In this document: positions 20,944 through 29,729 of the stretch, piece after piece | Layout of the letters: each line of letters starts with the position of its first letter | Numbering within the stretch: position 1 is the stretch's first letter | Assembly (NCBI GenBank): GCA_026388255.1 | Contig: JAPLKC010000044.1 | Coordinates: 1-44,544 of the forward strand | Length of the DNA: 44,544 nucleotides | Origin: Pseudomonadota bacterium | Lineage (GTDB): Bacteria > Desulfobacterota > Syntrophorhabdia > Syntrophorhabdales > Syntrophorhabdaceae | Reading direction: 5' to 3' | Position numbers and translations under genes: made by a program | Notes under the pieces: generated by a model | The model's input: the letters and a program-made list of their open reading frames with translations, nothing else | Told to the model about the DNA's origin: nothing | Databases searched by the model: none

Positions 20944-23466
20944 CTACAGCCTGCCACCTACTGCAATATCAACCATCCTGTCCAGAGAAAGATATTTCTT
21001 CGCTACTCTGTCCACATCTTCTTTCTTTATTGCCTCAATATGTTTCGGCCATGCCTTGAAATAACCGGGACCTAATCCATATATCGTATCAAGACACATA
21101 CTCGTAGCTTTAGCGCTATTGGCCTGCATGCGTATATAGTGCGTCCCGATAAGATACTTTTTTGCATCCTCAACCTCTTTTTCAGTAAATCCTTCTGATA
21201 CAATCCTTTCTATTTCAATATTTACTATCTTTCGTACCTCTTCTGTCAGTTTTTTATCTGTCCCGATATATATGCCCATCCCACCAACTTCATAAGCCAT
21301 CTGGTTGAAAAATGTCAGTGCATAGGCATAAGGCTTTTCTTCCCTCAATATCTTTTGTATTCTGCCCCCCATTCCGGAGAGAATTGAATCCATTACCTCT
21401 ATGGCATATCTGTCTTCATTGCCTATACCCGGACCTAAAAAACCGAAAATAAGATGTGTCTGCATTATCTCTTTATCTATATGCTGTATGCTTTTATGTA
21501 CCGCTGTAACCGGTTTATTTTGCAGGATACCGACCTCTCCAGACCAGTCCGAGAACATCTTCCGGAAAAGATCCTCGACCTTTTTCTCATCAACATCACC
21601 TGATATCGCCAGTACCGCATTTGAAGGGGTAATAAATTTATTATAAACACCTTCAAGCTCATTAAGCTTTATAGATCCTACATCGGATTCCACGCCTACA
21701 GGGTCTTTACTGTATGGGTGCCCTTTGTACAAAATTTCATTGAAGCGCATGAACGTGTAACCTACCGGGTCGTCATCCCGTTGCCTGATCTCGGAAAAGA
21801 CATCTTCCTTGACCTTTTTCAGTTCCTCTTTTTTTAAATCAGTTGAAGTAAGTAGATTTTTAAGAAGACCGAAAACTTCTTCAATATCCTTGCTGAGAAA
21901 TTTTCCGGAGAGCCCAAAGGTATTTTTCCCGTTGAATGCAGATACATTACCGGCAAGGAAGTCAATCTCTTGTGCAATTTTTGTTGCATCCTTGTCTTTT
22001 GTGCCTTTTAACAACATTTTGGAGAGGACATTAAATATGCCGTTCTTTCCAGCAGCTTCTTCTTTTACTCCCCCGATAAAACCGACCCGGAAGGCAAAGG
22101 TCGGCGATGCCTCTTCCTTATTTACGACGCATTTTAACCCGTTTTTTAACTGAAATGTATATGGGTTGGATGGACTTTTCGGCAGCAATGCAACAAGGGC
22201 TTTATATTTCCCCGTAACATACTTGTCCATCACCTTTATTATATCATCTCTGCTAACCCGATCTACTCTTGCCAGAAAATTGTCAACGAAGTACGGATCG
22301 CCTGTTAAAGTCTGAAAATTACCTATCTGCCTTGCCTTTCCCTGAACTGTCTCTGTTGAGTAAACATACGATGCTTTAATCATGTTTTTCGCTTTTTGTA
22401 TTTCCAATGGCGTCGGTCCTTCTTTGCGCAACCTTGAAACCTCTTTTTCTATCTCTACGGCTATCAAGCGATAATCTTTGCCTTTAAAGGTTGCATAAAA
22501 AACAAACAGCCCTTCTTCTTTGGGGGTGAACAGGTAGGTAGAGCTATCGGTAACAATCCCTTTTTTGTTTTTTAGTTGTTTCTGAAGACGGGAGCTCTCG
22601 CCTTCACCAAGAATTGTCCCCAAAACCTCCAGCGCCGGCAGGTCTTCATGTGTTATAGAGGGAATATTGTACGAAAAGGCAAGATAGCTCTCCCTTATAT
22701 TTTTTTCAATGAGCTTTTCCCTGTTTCCAGCTCCTCCATCGCTTTTTATATTCTCAAAGGTTGCTTTATTTTTACCGCCCTCTCCTGCAATATGTTTTTT
22801 TATCATTTCGCCGGCCTTTGTCTCTTCAAAATCACCGGTTATGACAATTACCATATTGTCAGGCACATAATGTGTTTTAAAATATTGCCGTATATCATCC
22901 CTGCTTATGTCTTTAACAGTGCCTTCGTATCCTATAATCGGCCTTCCGTAAGGGTTGCCCTCATAGCTCAGGGAAAATAACTCTTTAAAAAGCTTTCGCT
23001 GGGGGTCGTCCTCTCCCATTTTGATCTCTTCCAGGATAACCTTTTTTTCTTTTGCAAGCTCCTCTTCCGGAAAGGCAGGGTTCTCCACAGCATCGATAAG
23101 TATCGCAAAACCTTCTTCAAAAGCATTTTTGGGTACCACGATATGATAGACAGTGTTGTCGTGAGAAGTGAATGCATTTATATTGCCGCCCAGCGATTCT
23201 ATTCTGGAGGCCATCTCGTTGGACTTAACCTTCTCAGTGCCTTTAAATATAAGGTGTTCAATGAAATGGGTGATACCTGCATTTTTTTGTTCTTCATATC
23301 TGCTGCCGGTTTTCACCCAGATCTGAACTGCTACGACACCCGTACCCTTACGCTGTTCAAGGATGTATTGCAACCCGTTATCTAAAGAAAATATATTCAT
23401 AGAATGTACCGCCCTGCTAAAGAGTAGTATACAAAAGATGCACGCAAAGAGGACGGCCTTTCGCAA
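20944..23466 (-). CDS. Secreted M16 family zinc peptidase, two fused M16 halves
   Basis: This 840-residue protein has a signal peptide (about residues 1-22, MRKAVLFACIFCILLF). The first M16 unit contains the inverted zinc motif HFIEH (His67, Glu70, His71) and a downstream acidic ligand in EEIKMGED. The second unit starts near FQLKNGLKCVV and has NGIFNVLSK where the HxxEH would be, so it is the non-catalytic half that closes the chamber. Related PqqL/processing-peptidase types degrade short peptides in the periplasm. The start is TTG at 23466, in the same reading frame as iorB and 18 nt after its stop, without a Shine-Dalgarno. Starting at ATG 23400 would remove the signal peptide. It is separated from iorB by a terminator. 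Confidence 0.87.
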   Translation of the reverse strand: MRKAVLFACIFCILLFSRAVHSMNIFSLDNGLQYILEQRKGTGVVAVQIWVKTGSRYEEQKNAGITHFIEHLIFKGTEKVKSNEMASRIESLGGNINAFTSHDNTVYHIVVPKNAFEEGFAILIDAVENPAFPEEELAKEKKVILEEIKMGEDDPQRKLFKELFSLSYEGNPYGRPIIGYEGTVKDISRDDIRQYFKTHYVPDNMVIVITGDFEETKAGEMIKKHIAGEGGKNKATFENIKSDGGAGNREKLIEKNIRESYLAFSYNIPSITHEDLPALEVLGTILGEGESSRLQKQLKNKKGIVTDSSTYLFTPKEEGLFVFYATFKGKDYRLIAVEIEKEVSRLRKEGPTPLEIQKAKNMIKASYVYSTETVQGKARQIGNFQTLTGDPYFVDNFLARVDRVSRDDIIKVMDKYVTGKYKALVALLPKSPSNPYTFQLKNGLKCVVNKEEASPTFAFRVGFIGGVKEEAAGKNGIFNVLSKMLLKGTKDKDATKIAQEIDFLAGNVSAFNGKNTFGLSGKFLSKDIEEVFGLLKNLLTSTDLKKEELKKVKEDVFSEIRQRDDDPVGYTFMRFNEILYKGHPYSKDPVGVESDVGSIKLNELEGVYNKFITPSNAVLAISGDVDEKKVEDLFRKMFSDWSGEVGILQNKPVTAVHKSIQHIDKEIMQTHLIFGFLGPGIGNEDRYAIEVMDSILSGMGGRIQKILREEKPYAYALTFFNQMAYEVGGMGIYIGTDKKLTEEVRKIVNIEIERIVSEGFTEKEVEDAKKYLIGTHYIRMQANSAKATSMCLDTIYGLGPGYFKAWPKHIEAIKKEDVDRVAKKYLSLDRMVDIAVGGRL

Positions 23467-23494
23467 AATAAAAAAAGGCCCTTAAAGGGCCTTT
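23467..23494 (-). terminator. Terminator of iorBA overlapping the iorB stop
   Basis: AAAGGCCCTT (23474-23483), one base, then AAGGGCCTTT (23485-23494) is a perfect 10-bp inverted repeat. On the minus strand it is followed by a run of seven T and ATTTT. The stem includes the last iorB codons and stop. The start codon of the M16 gene falls directly after the T-run. Confidence 0.8.
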
Positions 23495-24078
23495 CTCCCT
23501 TCGCTGAAGGCTTTGATATTAAGCTCATGGAGCTTTTCTTTCAGTAACCCCTTAATTGCCTTTACCCACGCCGCTTCTTTTATTTCAGGAAAGAAATTAG
23601 AGAAGGCGCCGATAAGTACCACATTTGCAGCCTGTACATTCCCAAGTTTGCCTGCAATCTCCTGCCCATTTATTACTTGAACATTCTCTTTAAAGTATTT
23701 TTTAAACACTTCCTCGACACCATCAGGATACTTTGCCACTCCAAGATTTACCGCCGGTGGAAAAACCTCCTGCTTATTGATTATTATTTTTCCGTCCTCC
23801 TTAACCCAGTTTATATATCTGAGCGCCTCAAGGAGTTCGAAGGAGAGAAGGAAATCCACATCCCCATACTTGATAAGAGGTGAATACACCTTTTTCCCGA
23901 ATCTGAAATGGGTTGTAACGTCTCCGCCCCGTTGTGCCATCCCGTGGACTTCGCTCTTCTTTACATCGTAGCCGGCGTTAAGAAAAACCTCGGTCAGAAT
24001 ATTACTCGCGAGGATCGTGCCTTGACCGCCGACACCTGAAAGAAATATATTAGTTACTTTATCGTTATTTTTCATCAT
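23482..24078 (-). CDS. iorB: Indolepyruvate:ferredoxin oxidoreductase, beta subunit
   Basis: The 198-residue gamma-type domain of 2-oxoacid:ferredoxin oxidoreductases begins NIFLSGVGGQGTILASNIL and has the conserved KKSEVHGMAQRGGDVTTHFRFG. With IorA it oxidatively decarboxylates arylpyruvates from aromatic amino acids to aryl-acetyl-CoA, reducing ferredoxin. ATG 24078 is preferred because a GAGGGGG ribosome binding site precedes it. A GTG at 24090 overlapping the iorA stop would add four residues. The gene ends inside its own terminator hairpin. Confidence 0.93.
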   Translation of the reverse strand: MMKNNDKVTNIFLSGVGGQGTILASNILTEVFLNAGYDVKKSEVHGMAQRGGDVTTHFRFGKKVYSPLIKYGDVDFLLSFELLEALRYINWVKEDGKIIINKQEVFPPAVNLGVAKYPDGVEEVFKKYFKENVQVINGQEIAGKLGNVQAANVVLIGAFSNFFPEIKEAAWVKAIKGLLKEKLHELNIKAFSEGRKAL

Positions 24079-24086
24079 CCACCCCC

Positions 24087-25898
24087 TCACCTTTTACCAG
24101 GAACAATGGCTTTGTATTTACAAATTTGAGTACAGATGTCACATCCTATACAGACTCCCTTATCGATATACACAGTTCCTTTTCTCTTATGACCATCTTT
24201 TGTTGCCCCTGCGCCTTCTTTCCAACTGATTGCAGGGCATCCTATCTCAAGACACATTTTACAACCTCTGCAATTGTCTTCATTGATTATGAAGAACGGG
24301 TCTTTGAATTTCCTGTTTGCCCTTTTCAACATAATACAGGGACTGTTTACTGTAATGATTACTGAAGGCTCATCCTTTGCCAACTCTTCCTTTATTATTT
24401 TCATGGTTTCTTCTATTTTATAAGGATCAACCTTTCTTATACTCTTTACGCCGAGAGCCTTTGAAAGTTCTTCATAATTGACCATGTTGGCAGGTTCCTG
24501 CCTTACTGTAAAGCCTGTGCCGGCATGTTCCTGATGGCCTGTCATGCCTGTTATCCTGTTGTCAAGGATGATGGTGGTGGAATTTCCTTTATTATACACA
24601 ACATTCATAAGAGATGTTATTCCGCTGTGCAGAAAAGTGGAATCACCGAGCACTGCACACATCTTTCCAAGCCCTGCTTTCCCGAATGCCTTCATTGCAC
24701 CATGGGCTCCTCCGATACCTGCACCCATACATATACAAGCGTGAAGCGCTTGAAGCGGAGGGGCTGCTGCAAGGGTATAACAGCCAATGTCGCCGAAGAC
24801 AAAGGTGCCAAGCTTTTTCAATGCATAGAACAAGGGTCTGTGTGAGCAGCCTGCGCATAAATTTGGCGGTCTTCTTGGAAGGTCTTCAGGCTTTATCCTG
24901 ATTTTAGGTGCTTTGTACTTTTTGCCCATCAGAGACTGCTCAACAATCTCAGGAGAAAGCTCATACATATTAGGTATCAGGTCCTTTCCGTGGAATACCT
25001 TGTAACCCATGGCTTTTATCTCTGTTTCAAAAAACGGATCAAGTTCTTCGACGATGATAACCTTCTTTACCTTTTTATAAAATTCTGCAATCATCTTTTT
25101 TGGAAGCGGCCATATCATACCAAGCTTCAGGAAAGAGTATTCCGGAAAGACCTCTTTTGCATAGAGGTAGCTTACACCGCTCGCAATGATGCCTACACCC
25201 GGATCGTTAATCTCCATCCTGTTATACTTGAATCCATCCGCATAGGCTTCAAGTTTTCTCATTCTTTCTTCAATGAATTTACGTCTTACCCGGACATTTG
25301 CCGGTACCATGACATATTTAGGCGCGTCCTTCGGATCAAGCCCTATAGGTATCTTGGATTCTTTCCTGTTTTCAAGAGTAACAGGGGAATCGGAATGTGA
25401 CACCCTTGTTTCACCTCGCAGCAATACCGGCGTATCAAACTCTTCGCTGATATCAAAGGCAACTTTTGTAAAATCTTTGCACTCCTGAGCATCGCCCGGT
25501 TCCAGCATGGGAACCTTTGCAAATCTTGCCCAGTTACGGCTATCCTGCTCGTTCTGTGAGCTGTGGACATTCGGATCATCGGCTACAACAATCATCATGC
25601 CGCCTTTTATCCCTGTATAAGCAAGTGTCATAAAGGGGTCTGAAGCAACGTTCAATCCTACATGCTTCATCGAAGCCATAACCCTTGCCCCTGATATTGA
25701 CGCCCCGCTTGCAACTTCAACTGCTACTTTTTCATTTGGAGACCATTCAGCATAAATATCGGGATAATTGTCAGCAATCTCCTGCAATATTTCACTACTC
25801 GGTGTTCCGGGATATGCAGATGCAAACGTTACGCCTGCTTCCCAGGCGCCTCTTGCAATCGCGCTGTTTCCTTGCAGCACTTTTACTTCTTTTTTCAT
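24087..25898 (-). CDS. iorA: Indolepyruvate:ferredoxin oxidoreductase, alpha subunit
   Basis: This is a 603-residue TPP enzyme. The N-terminal pyrimidine-binding domain shows GNSAIARGAWEAGV, YPGTPSSEI and DPNVHSSQNEQDSR. The TPP-pyrophosphate domain shows FGDIGCYTL, CMGAGIG and LGDSTFLHSGI with LDNRITGMTGHQ. At the C-terminus two 4Fe-4S clusters are expected from CRGCKMCLEIGCP and CIGCDICTQICK. It works in anaerobic amino-acid fermentation in the cytoplasm. ATG 25898 is chosen because the family starts at this point and a G-rich site precedes it. The frame is open to ATG 25964, whose early codons contain a strong AAGGAGGTG that would itself look like a ribosome binding site. A possible -35 (TTGACA on the minus strand at 26035-26040) lies upstream without a good -10. 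Confidence 0.94.
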   Translation of the reverse strand: MKKEVKVLQGNSAIARGAWEAGVTFASAYPGTPSSEILQEIADNYPDIYAEWSPNEKVAVEVASGASISGARVMASMKHVGLNVASDPFMTLAYTGIKGGMMIVVADDPNVHSSQNEQDSRNWARFAKVPMLEPGDAQECKDFTKVAFDISEEFDTPVLLRGETRVSHSDSPVTLENRKESKIPIGLDPKDAPKYVMVPANVRVRRKFIEERMRKLEAYADGFKYNRMEINDPGVGIIASGVSYLYAKEVFPEYSFLKLGMIWPLPKKMIAEFYKKVKKVIIVEELDPFFETEIKAMGYKVFHGKDLIPNMYELSPEIVEQSLMGKKYKAPKIRIKPEDLPRRPPNLCAGCSHRPLFYALKKLGTFVFGDIGCYTLAAAPPLQALHACICMGAGIGGAHGAMKAFGKAGLGKMCAVLGDSTFLHSGITSLMNVVYNKGNSTTIILDNRITGMTGHQEHAGTGFTVRQEPANMVNYEELSKALGVKSIRKVDPYKIEETMKIIKEELAKDEPSVIITVNSPCIMLKRANRKFKDPFFIINEDNCRGCKMCLEIGCPAISWKEGAGATKDGHKRKGTVYIDKGVCIGCDICTQICKYKAIVPGKR

Positions 25899-26141
25899 AT
25901 TGCCCCCATTCGGCCTTTCAGCCAAAAATTTTGATTTGTAGTAACTTTTCACCTCCTTTATCATCTTTTCATATCAACAATTTTAGCGTTTAATGACTAT
26001 TTCATTTATTATTTTCAACAGAAAAAATGGCTTTTGTCAAGAATATAACGCAAATCCAAGTTTAAATTTTGTATACGGAAAATTAGACCAAATGTTTTAA
26101 CAAATTACCCTGGCAGGCTTGCCTGCAAACACTACAATACA

Positions 26142-27455
26142 TTAAACACCGGGATGAGAGGCAAGAAATTTCAGAATTTTGTTTGTTCCTTCCAAGCCCT
26201 CATTGAGTGCTTCAACGGATATTCTTTCGTTTTTGCCGTGCATTCTGAGAAACTCATCATTCGTGAATGTTGCCGGGAAAAAACCATAAGATAAAATTCC
26301 AAGGTTTCTGAAATAACGCAAATCTGAAGCGCCTGTCATTAAAAATGGAAGGACAGGAATGGGGCCTTTCAACTTTTTTACAATCTGCCGTATACCGCTG
26401 AAATAGCCGGTATTGTATCCTGAAGGGACTGATTTGCTTGTCCCTGACCCGATCTGTTCAATTTCAACATTATCTCCGCACAGTTTCTTAATTTTCTTAA
26501 AAAACGCCTCATGATTTTCTGTTGGCAGGAGCCTTGCGTCAAAATATGCTTGAGACGTTGCCGGGATTACGTTAACCTTATCGCCACCCTTTAGTATTGT
26601 AAGGGTAACCGTATTTCGTAATAATGCGTTATAAGAGGGGCTATCCTCCAGAAAGTTCCTGAAATGTTTATTTTTCAGCGTCTCTTTTAAGTTGGTATAT
26701 ACAAAACCCTTGCCTTTTTTGCCCTTTAAAATACCGTTCATATATGTATTTACAATGCCGGTTGGCTTAAAAGGCCAGTTATACGATAATATTGCCTGAG
26801 CTGCATTTACGATCTTTTCATTTGCATTATTATTGTGTGGTTTAGATCCGTGACCGCCCGTTCCAACGGCCTTCAACATAAACTGGCTCAATTGTTTTTC
26901 ATCTACAGAAATCTGGGCATGACGAAAGCCGTCCTCATTCATAATGCATCCGCCTTCGCTCAAAACAAAAGAGGCATCGCGAAGTTCTCTGACCTGATTC
27001 AGCATATATTCCAATCCATGTTTTCCGCCAACTTCTTCATCGCATGTAGCAAGAAAAATAATATCCCGTTCAGGCACTACCCCTTCTTTATATAAATTGA
27101 TGAACGAGAGGAGTTGGCATATAATCTGCCCCTTCATGTCAATTGTGCCTCTTCCGTAGATGAATCCATCCTTCAAAACCCCGCCGAAGGGGTCCACTTC
27201 CCACTCATCGGCATTTGCCGGTACGACATCAACATGGCCAAGAAGTATGACCGGTTTGCCTTTCTTCCTTCCCTCAATGCGTGAAATAATATTTGCCCTT
27301 TTTGGCACCGACAAATAGATTTCTGTGCTTAAACCCTCTTTTTGAAGGATATTTTCAAGGAACTGAATGGCTTTTTCCTCATTTCCCGGAGGGTTTGTGG
27401 TATCGATCTTTATAAATTCTCTTAGCATTTCTGTAGCAATATCAGCACTTATCAT
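26142..27455 (-). CDS. M20 family metallopeptidase / deacylase
   Basis: The 437-residue M20 (ArgE/DapE/carboxypeptidase G2-like) enzyme has the metal-binding motifs LLGHVDVVP, GRGTIDMKG, the catalytic-glutamate pair DEEVGG, and a C-terminal histidine in LRMHGKNERI. The dimerisation insert is in the middle. The exact substrate (dipeptide, N-acyl amino acid) cannot be read. ATG 27455 is chosen because the family starts at this level. It overlaps the end of the upstream GGDEF gene by 14 nt, so the two are translated from one message. A small palindrome GCAGGC-TT-GCCTGC at 26113-26126 lies past its end without a T-run. Confidence 0.88.
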   Translation of the reverse strand: MISADIATEMLREFIKIDTTNPPGNEEKAIQFLENILQKEGLSTEIYLSVPKRANIISRIEGRKKGKPVILLGHVDVVPANADEWEVDPFGGVLKDGFIYGRGTIDMKGQIICQLLSFINLYKEGVVPERDIIFLATCDEEVGGKHGLEYMLNQVRELRDASFVLSEGGCIMNEDGFRHAQISVDEKQLSQFMLKAVGTGGHGSKPHNNNANEKIVNAAQAILSYNWPFKPTGIVNTYMNGILKGKKGKGFVYTNLKETLKNKHFRNFLEDSPSYNALLRNTVTLTILKGGDKVNVIPATSQAYFDARLLPTENHEAFFKKIKKLCGDNVEIEQIGSGTSKSVPSGYNTGYFSGIRQIVKKLKGPIPVLPFLMTGASDLRYFRNLGILSYGFFPATFTNDEFLRMHGKNERISVEALNEGLEGTNKILKFLASHPGV

Positions 27456-28851
27456 AATAGACCCTGTTTTTTCCTGTATTCTTTGCTTTGTACATATTTT
27501 CGTCGGCAAGCTTTATGAATTTTTTTACGTCTATCCGGTGAGAAAAAGGGGCAATCCCACCGCTGGCTGTAATCTTTATGCTTTTATTTTCGTAAACAAA
27601 GCTCTCGCTTTCAATATCTTTTATTAAACGTTCACACACCTTAGCTCCTTGTTCTAAAAATGTTTCCGGCAGTATTACAAGAAACTCATCCCCGCCATAT
27701 CTTCCAACCATATCAATAATTCTCAAGCCATCCTTTAATATCTCTGCAATCCTCTTCAATGCATAATCTCCTGCAAGATGTCCGCATGTATCATTAACCT
27801 TTTTAAAATCATCTATGTCAAAAAGTGCAATTGTAAGTTTGGAGCCGTATCTTGTCGATCTTTCAATCTCCTCCTCCAGTGCTTTAATAATATAAGCATG
27901 GTTATAAACACCGGTAAGACCGTCATGCATGGAAAGGGCTTTTATTTCACTAAAAAGTCTTATCTTTTCATGAGTCAAGGAGATGTGGGAACAGAACCTG
28001 TTGAATATGACCTGTTCATCCAAGGTAAAAGATGAAGACCTGAACAGCCCTGCATAACCATATACACGCTTCTTTGTCGAAAGATCGGATATGATATATG
28101 TAAAATCTTTTTCGTCAGAATGGGGAACTGCTTCATCAATGTCAATAATTACTTTTGTCTGTGTTTCAACAGATGATAAATCGGTTACTTTTTCCGACAA
28201 GGCATTTGATACAAAATCTAAAAGTTTCTTGTTTGTTTTTATATTCGGAAATATCTGGATAACGATTTCATCATCCTTCTGCATCAATGTTGCAAATATA
28301 TCAAAAGAAATAAATGTTTTTATGAGAGCAAAAAAGTTTTTCATCACAAATATGGGGTCTTCAGTCTCACCGATCATATGGTGAAGACCCTTTAAAAATT
28401 CGAGCTCAACCAAATTTAACTTTTCATTTTCACGTTGTTTGCTTACTTCTTGTGTTAACTCAAATGTTTTCAAGAATTCGCTATAATAATTTATTGCATT
28501 ATTCACAATGTGATACAATTCCTCGTAGCTGGCAAAAGGCTTCGTTAAAAACGCATAAGCGCCCCTTCTTAAAGACTCAAGATGCTTCTCATTATCAGCA
28601 TGCCCTGTCATTATGATAACAGGCAAATTCGGTTTTAACTTTTTTATCTGTTCTAAAAGATCGATCCCGGAGGTTTTAGGTAAATAAATATCGAGAAGCA
28701 CTGCATGTGGATTTATCTCTTTTAATTCTTTCTCTAAGTCTGGAGGCACGCTATATGTATAAGAAATTACCCCGAACTCATTAAAATATTTCTTTAAAAC
28801 AAGATTCAGATTAGTATCGTCATCAATGATTAGTATTCGTTTATTTTCCAT
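27442..28851 (-). CDS. Response regulator diguanylate cyclase (REC - sensor-like - GGDEF)
   Basis: The 469-residue protein starts with a receiver domain (residues 1-120: acidic pocket IIDDD, phosphoacceptor Asp54 in VLLDIYLP, Thr in MTGHA, Lys in TKPF). A region of about 160 residues follows that may be GAF-like. The GGDEF domain has an intact GGDEF at 386-390 and an inhibitory-site RxxD at 377-380, exactly five residues upstream. It should make cyclic di-GMP when phosphorylated and be product-inhibited. No partner kinase is adjacent. The ATG has no Shine-Dalgarno and lies 11 nt after a strong terminator hairpin, so expression may depend on terminator readthrough. Confidence 0.93.
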   Translation of the reverse strand: MENKRILIIDDDTNLNLVLKKYFNEFGVISYTYSVPPDLEKELKEINPHAVLLDIYLPKTSGIDLLEQIKKLKPNLPVIIMTGHADNEKHLESLRRGAYAFLTKPFASYEELYHIVNNAINYYSEFLKTFELTQEVSKQRENEKLNLVELEFLKGLHHMIGETEDPIFVMKNFFALIKTFISFDIFATLMQKDDEIVIQIFPNIKTNKKLLDFVSNALSEKVTDLSSVETQTKVIIDIDEAVPHSDEKDFTYIISDLSTKKRVYGYAGLFRSSSFTLDEQVIFNRFCSHISLTHEKIRLFSEIKALSMHDGLTGVYNHAYIIKALEEEIERSTRYGSKLTIALFDIDDFKKVNDTCGHLAGDYALKRIAEILKDGLRIIDMVGRYGGDEFLVILPETFLEQGAKVCERLIKDIESESFVYENKSIKITASGGIAPFSHRIDVKKFIKLADENMYKAKNTGKNRVYYDKC

Positions 28852-28861
28852 AATATAAAAA

Positions 28862-28890
28862 AGAAAGGGGGGAGTATATCCCCCCTTTCT
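28862..28890 (-). terminator. Strong terminator with 12-bp stem, T-rich on both strands
   Basis: The arms 28862-28873 and 28879-28890 are perfectly complementary (AGAAAGGGGGGA type) around a 5-nt loop. On the minus strand six T follow directly, ending the 30-codon gene. On the plus strand five T follow, so it can act in both directions. Confidence 0.9.
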
Positions 28891-28895
28891 TTTTG

Positions 28896-28988
28896 CTACT
28901 TCTTAGTCTTCTTTTCCTTTTTTGAAGTTGTCTTTTTTGTAGCTTTTTTCGGTGTCGCCTTGTCCCCCTTCATTCCACACGTTGCCAC
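28896..28988 (-). CDS. 30-residue lysine-rich protein with own promoter and terminator
   Basis: GTG at 28988 opens a 30-codon frame starting MATCGMKGDK (with GTG read as Met) and continuing as a Lys/Thr/Ser tail with more than ten lysines. No domain is known to me. The tail recalls histone H1-like or nucleic-acid-binding tails, and the short Cys-containing head is unusual. The support is contextual. A strong AAGGAGG lies 9 nt upstream, a near-perfect promoter (TTGACA-17-TATTAT) lies directly before it, and a strong terminator begins 5 nt after the stop. That architecture suggests a highly expressed single gene. It is too short for most gene finders. The alternative is that the transcript acts as a small RNA. 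Confidence 0.65.
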   Translation of the reverse strand: MATCGMKGDKATPKKATKKTTSKKEKKTKK

Positions 28989-29012
28989 AATAACCACCTC
29001 CTTTTTTAAAAA

Positions 29013-29041
29013 ATAATATTTTAATTAAAATATTTTGTCAA
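29013..29041 (-). promoter_or_regulatory. Near-consensus sigma-70 promoter with 20-bp palindromic spacer
   Basis: On the minus strand TTGACA (29041-29036) is followed after 17 nt by TATTAT (29018-29013), five of six matches. The spacer and part of the -10 are covered by a perfect 20-bp palindrome AATATTTTAATTAAAATATT (29015-29034), a plausible operator. The predicted start is about 29006, giving a very short leader to the 30-codon gene. Confidence 0.8.
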
Positions 29042-29044
29042 TAA

Positions 29045-29263
29045 TTATATGGCAATAACTTCTTTAACTTCAGGTATTTCATCTTTTAGCTGCTTTTCTA
29101 CTCCCATTTTTAAAGTCATCGCACTCATGGGGCAACTGCCGCAGGCACCCTGGAGCTTAACCTTTACTATACCGTCAACCACATCAATAAGCTCTATGTC
29201 TCCCCCGTCTCTTTGTAAAAACGGCCTTATCTTCTCTATTGCTTTCTCAACTTTTTCTCTCAT
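29045..29263 (-). CDS. NifU C-terminal (Nfu) domain iron-sulfur scaffold protein
   Basis: This 72-residue stand-alone Nfu domain has IRPFLQRDGGDIELIDV and the cluster-binding CGSC motif (Cys41, Cys44). Such proteins carry or deliver 4Fe-4S clusters to apoproteins, useful here for enzymes such as IorA. AGGAGGTC lies 5 nt before the ATG. The start of the strong promoter for the next small gene begins directly after its stop. Confidence 0.93.
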   Translation of the reverse strand: MREKVEKAIEKIRPFLQRDGGDIELIDVVDGIVKVKLQGACGSCPMSAMTLKMGVEKQLKDEIPEVKEVIAI

Positions 29264-29363
29264 TTTGACCTCCTGTATTATTAAACCCTATGAAGGATTT
29301 TCCTGAATATAATCATAAATGGCAGATTTGTAAACATTCTCCCATTTCCATTAACTCAAGCTT

Positions 29364-29636
29364 TTATGTATTTTTACCCTCTTCCGTTAAAGGTTTTTTC
29401 CAAAAACTTACGATACCCAGCGGACGGAAAAAGAGCTGGACCATCTCCCACCCCTCTTCGCCCATTTTATTGAACAACTCTGATAGATTTTCAAGCTGTT
29501 CTGCGCCCACGTTATGAACCTCGCATTCGCCATCAGGACGGCATGCATATACAATATTGTTTTCCGGGTCAACAACTATACCTTCTTTACTCAAGTCTTC
29601 CATAGAGAATATCTTTATCGTATACTCATATTTCAT
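29364..29636 (-). CDS. Small DUF4177-like protein
   Basis: The 90-residue protein begins MKYEYTIKIF and ends with MGEEGWEMVQLFFRPLGIVSFWKKPL. This matches the DUF4177 pattern of an N-terminal W/YEYK strand followed by LNxLGxEGWELV and a final FKRP-like strand. Function is unknown. ATG 29636 is chosen because it starts the domain and has GAGG 9 nt upstream. The frame extends to 29666. Confidence 0.65.
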   Translation of the reverse strand: MKYEYTIKIFSMEDLSKEGIVVDPENNIVYACRPDGECEVHNVGAEQLENLSELFNKMGEEGWEMVQLFFRPLGIVSFWKKPLTEEGKNT

Positions 29637-29729
29637 CTTGTTTACCTCGTGTTTTTGTAATTGCATCTTTTATAATATTAATTCATCATTTTCGATTTTT
29701 AAAGGGGCTTTGGGATTTAATTCGTGTAT

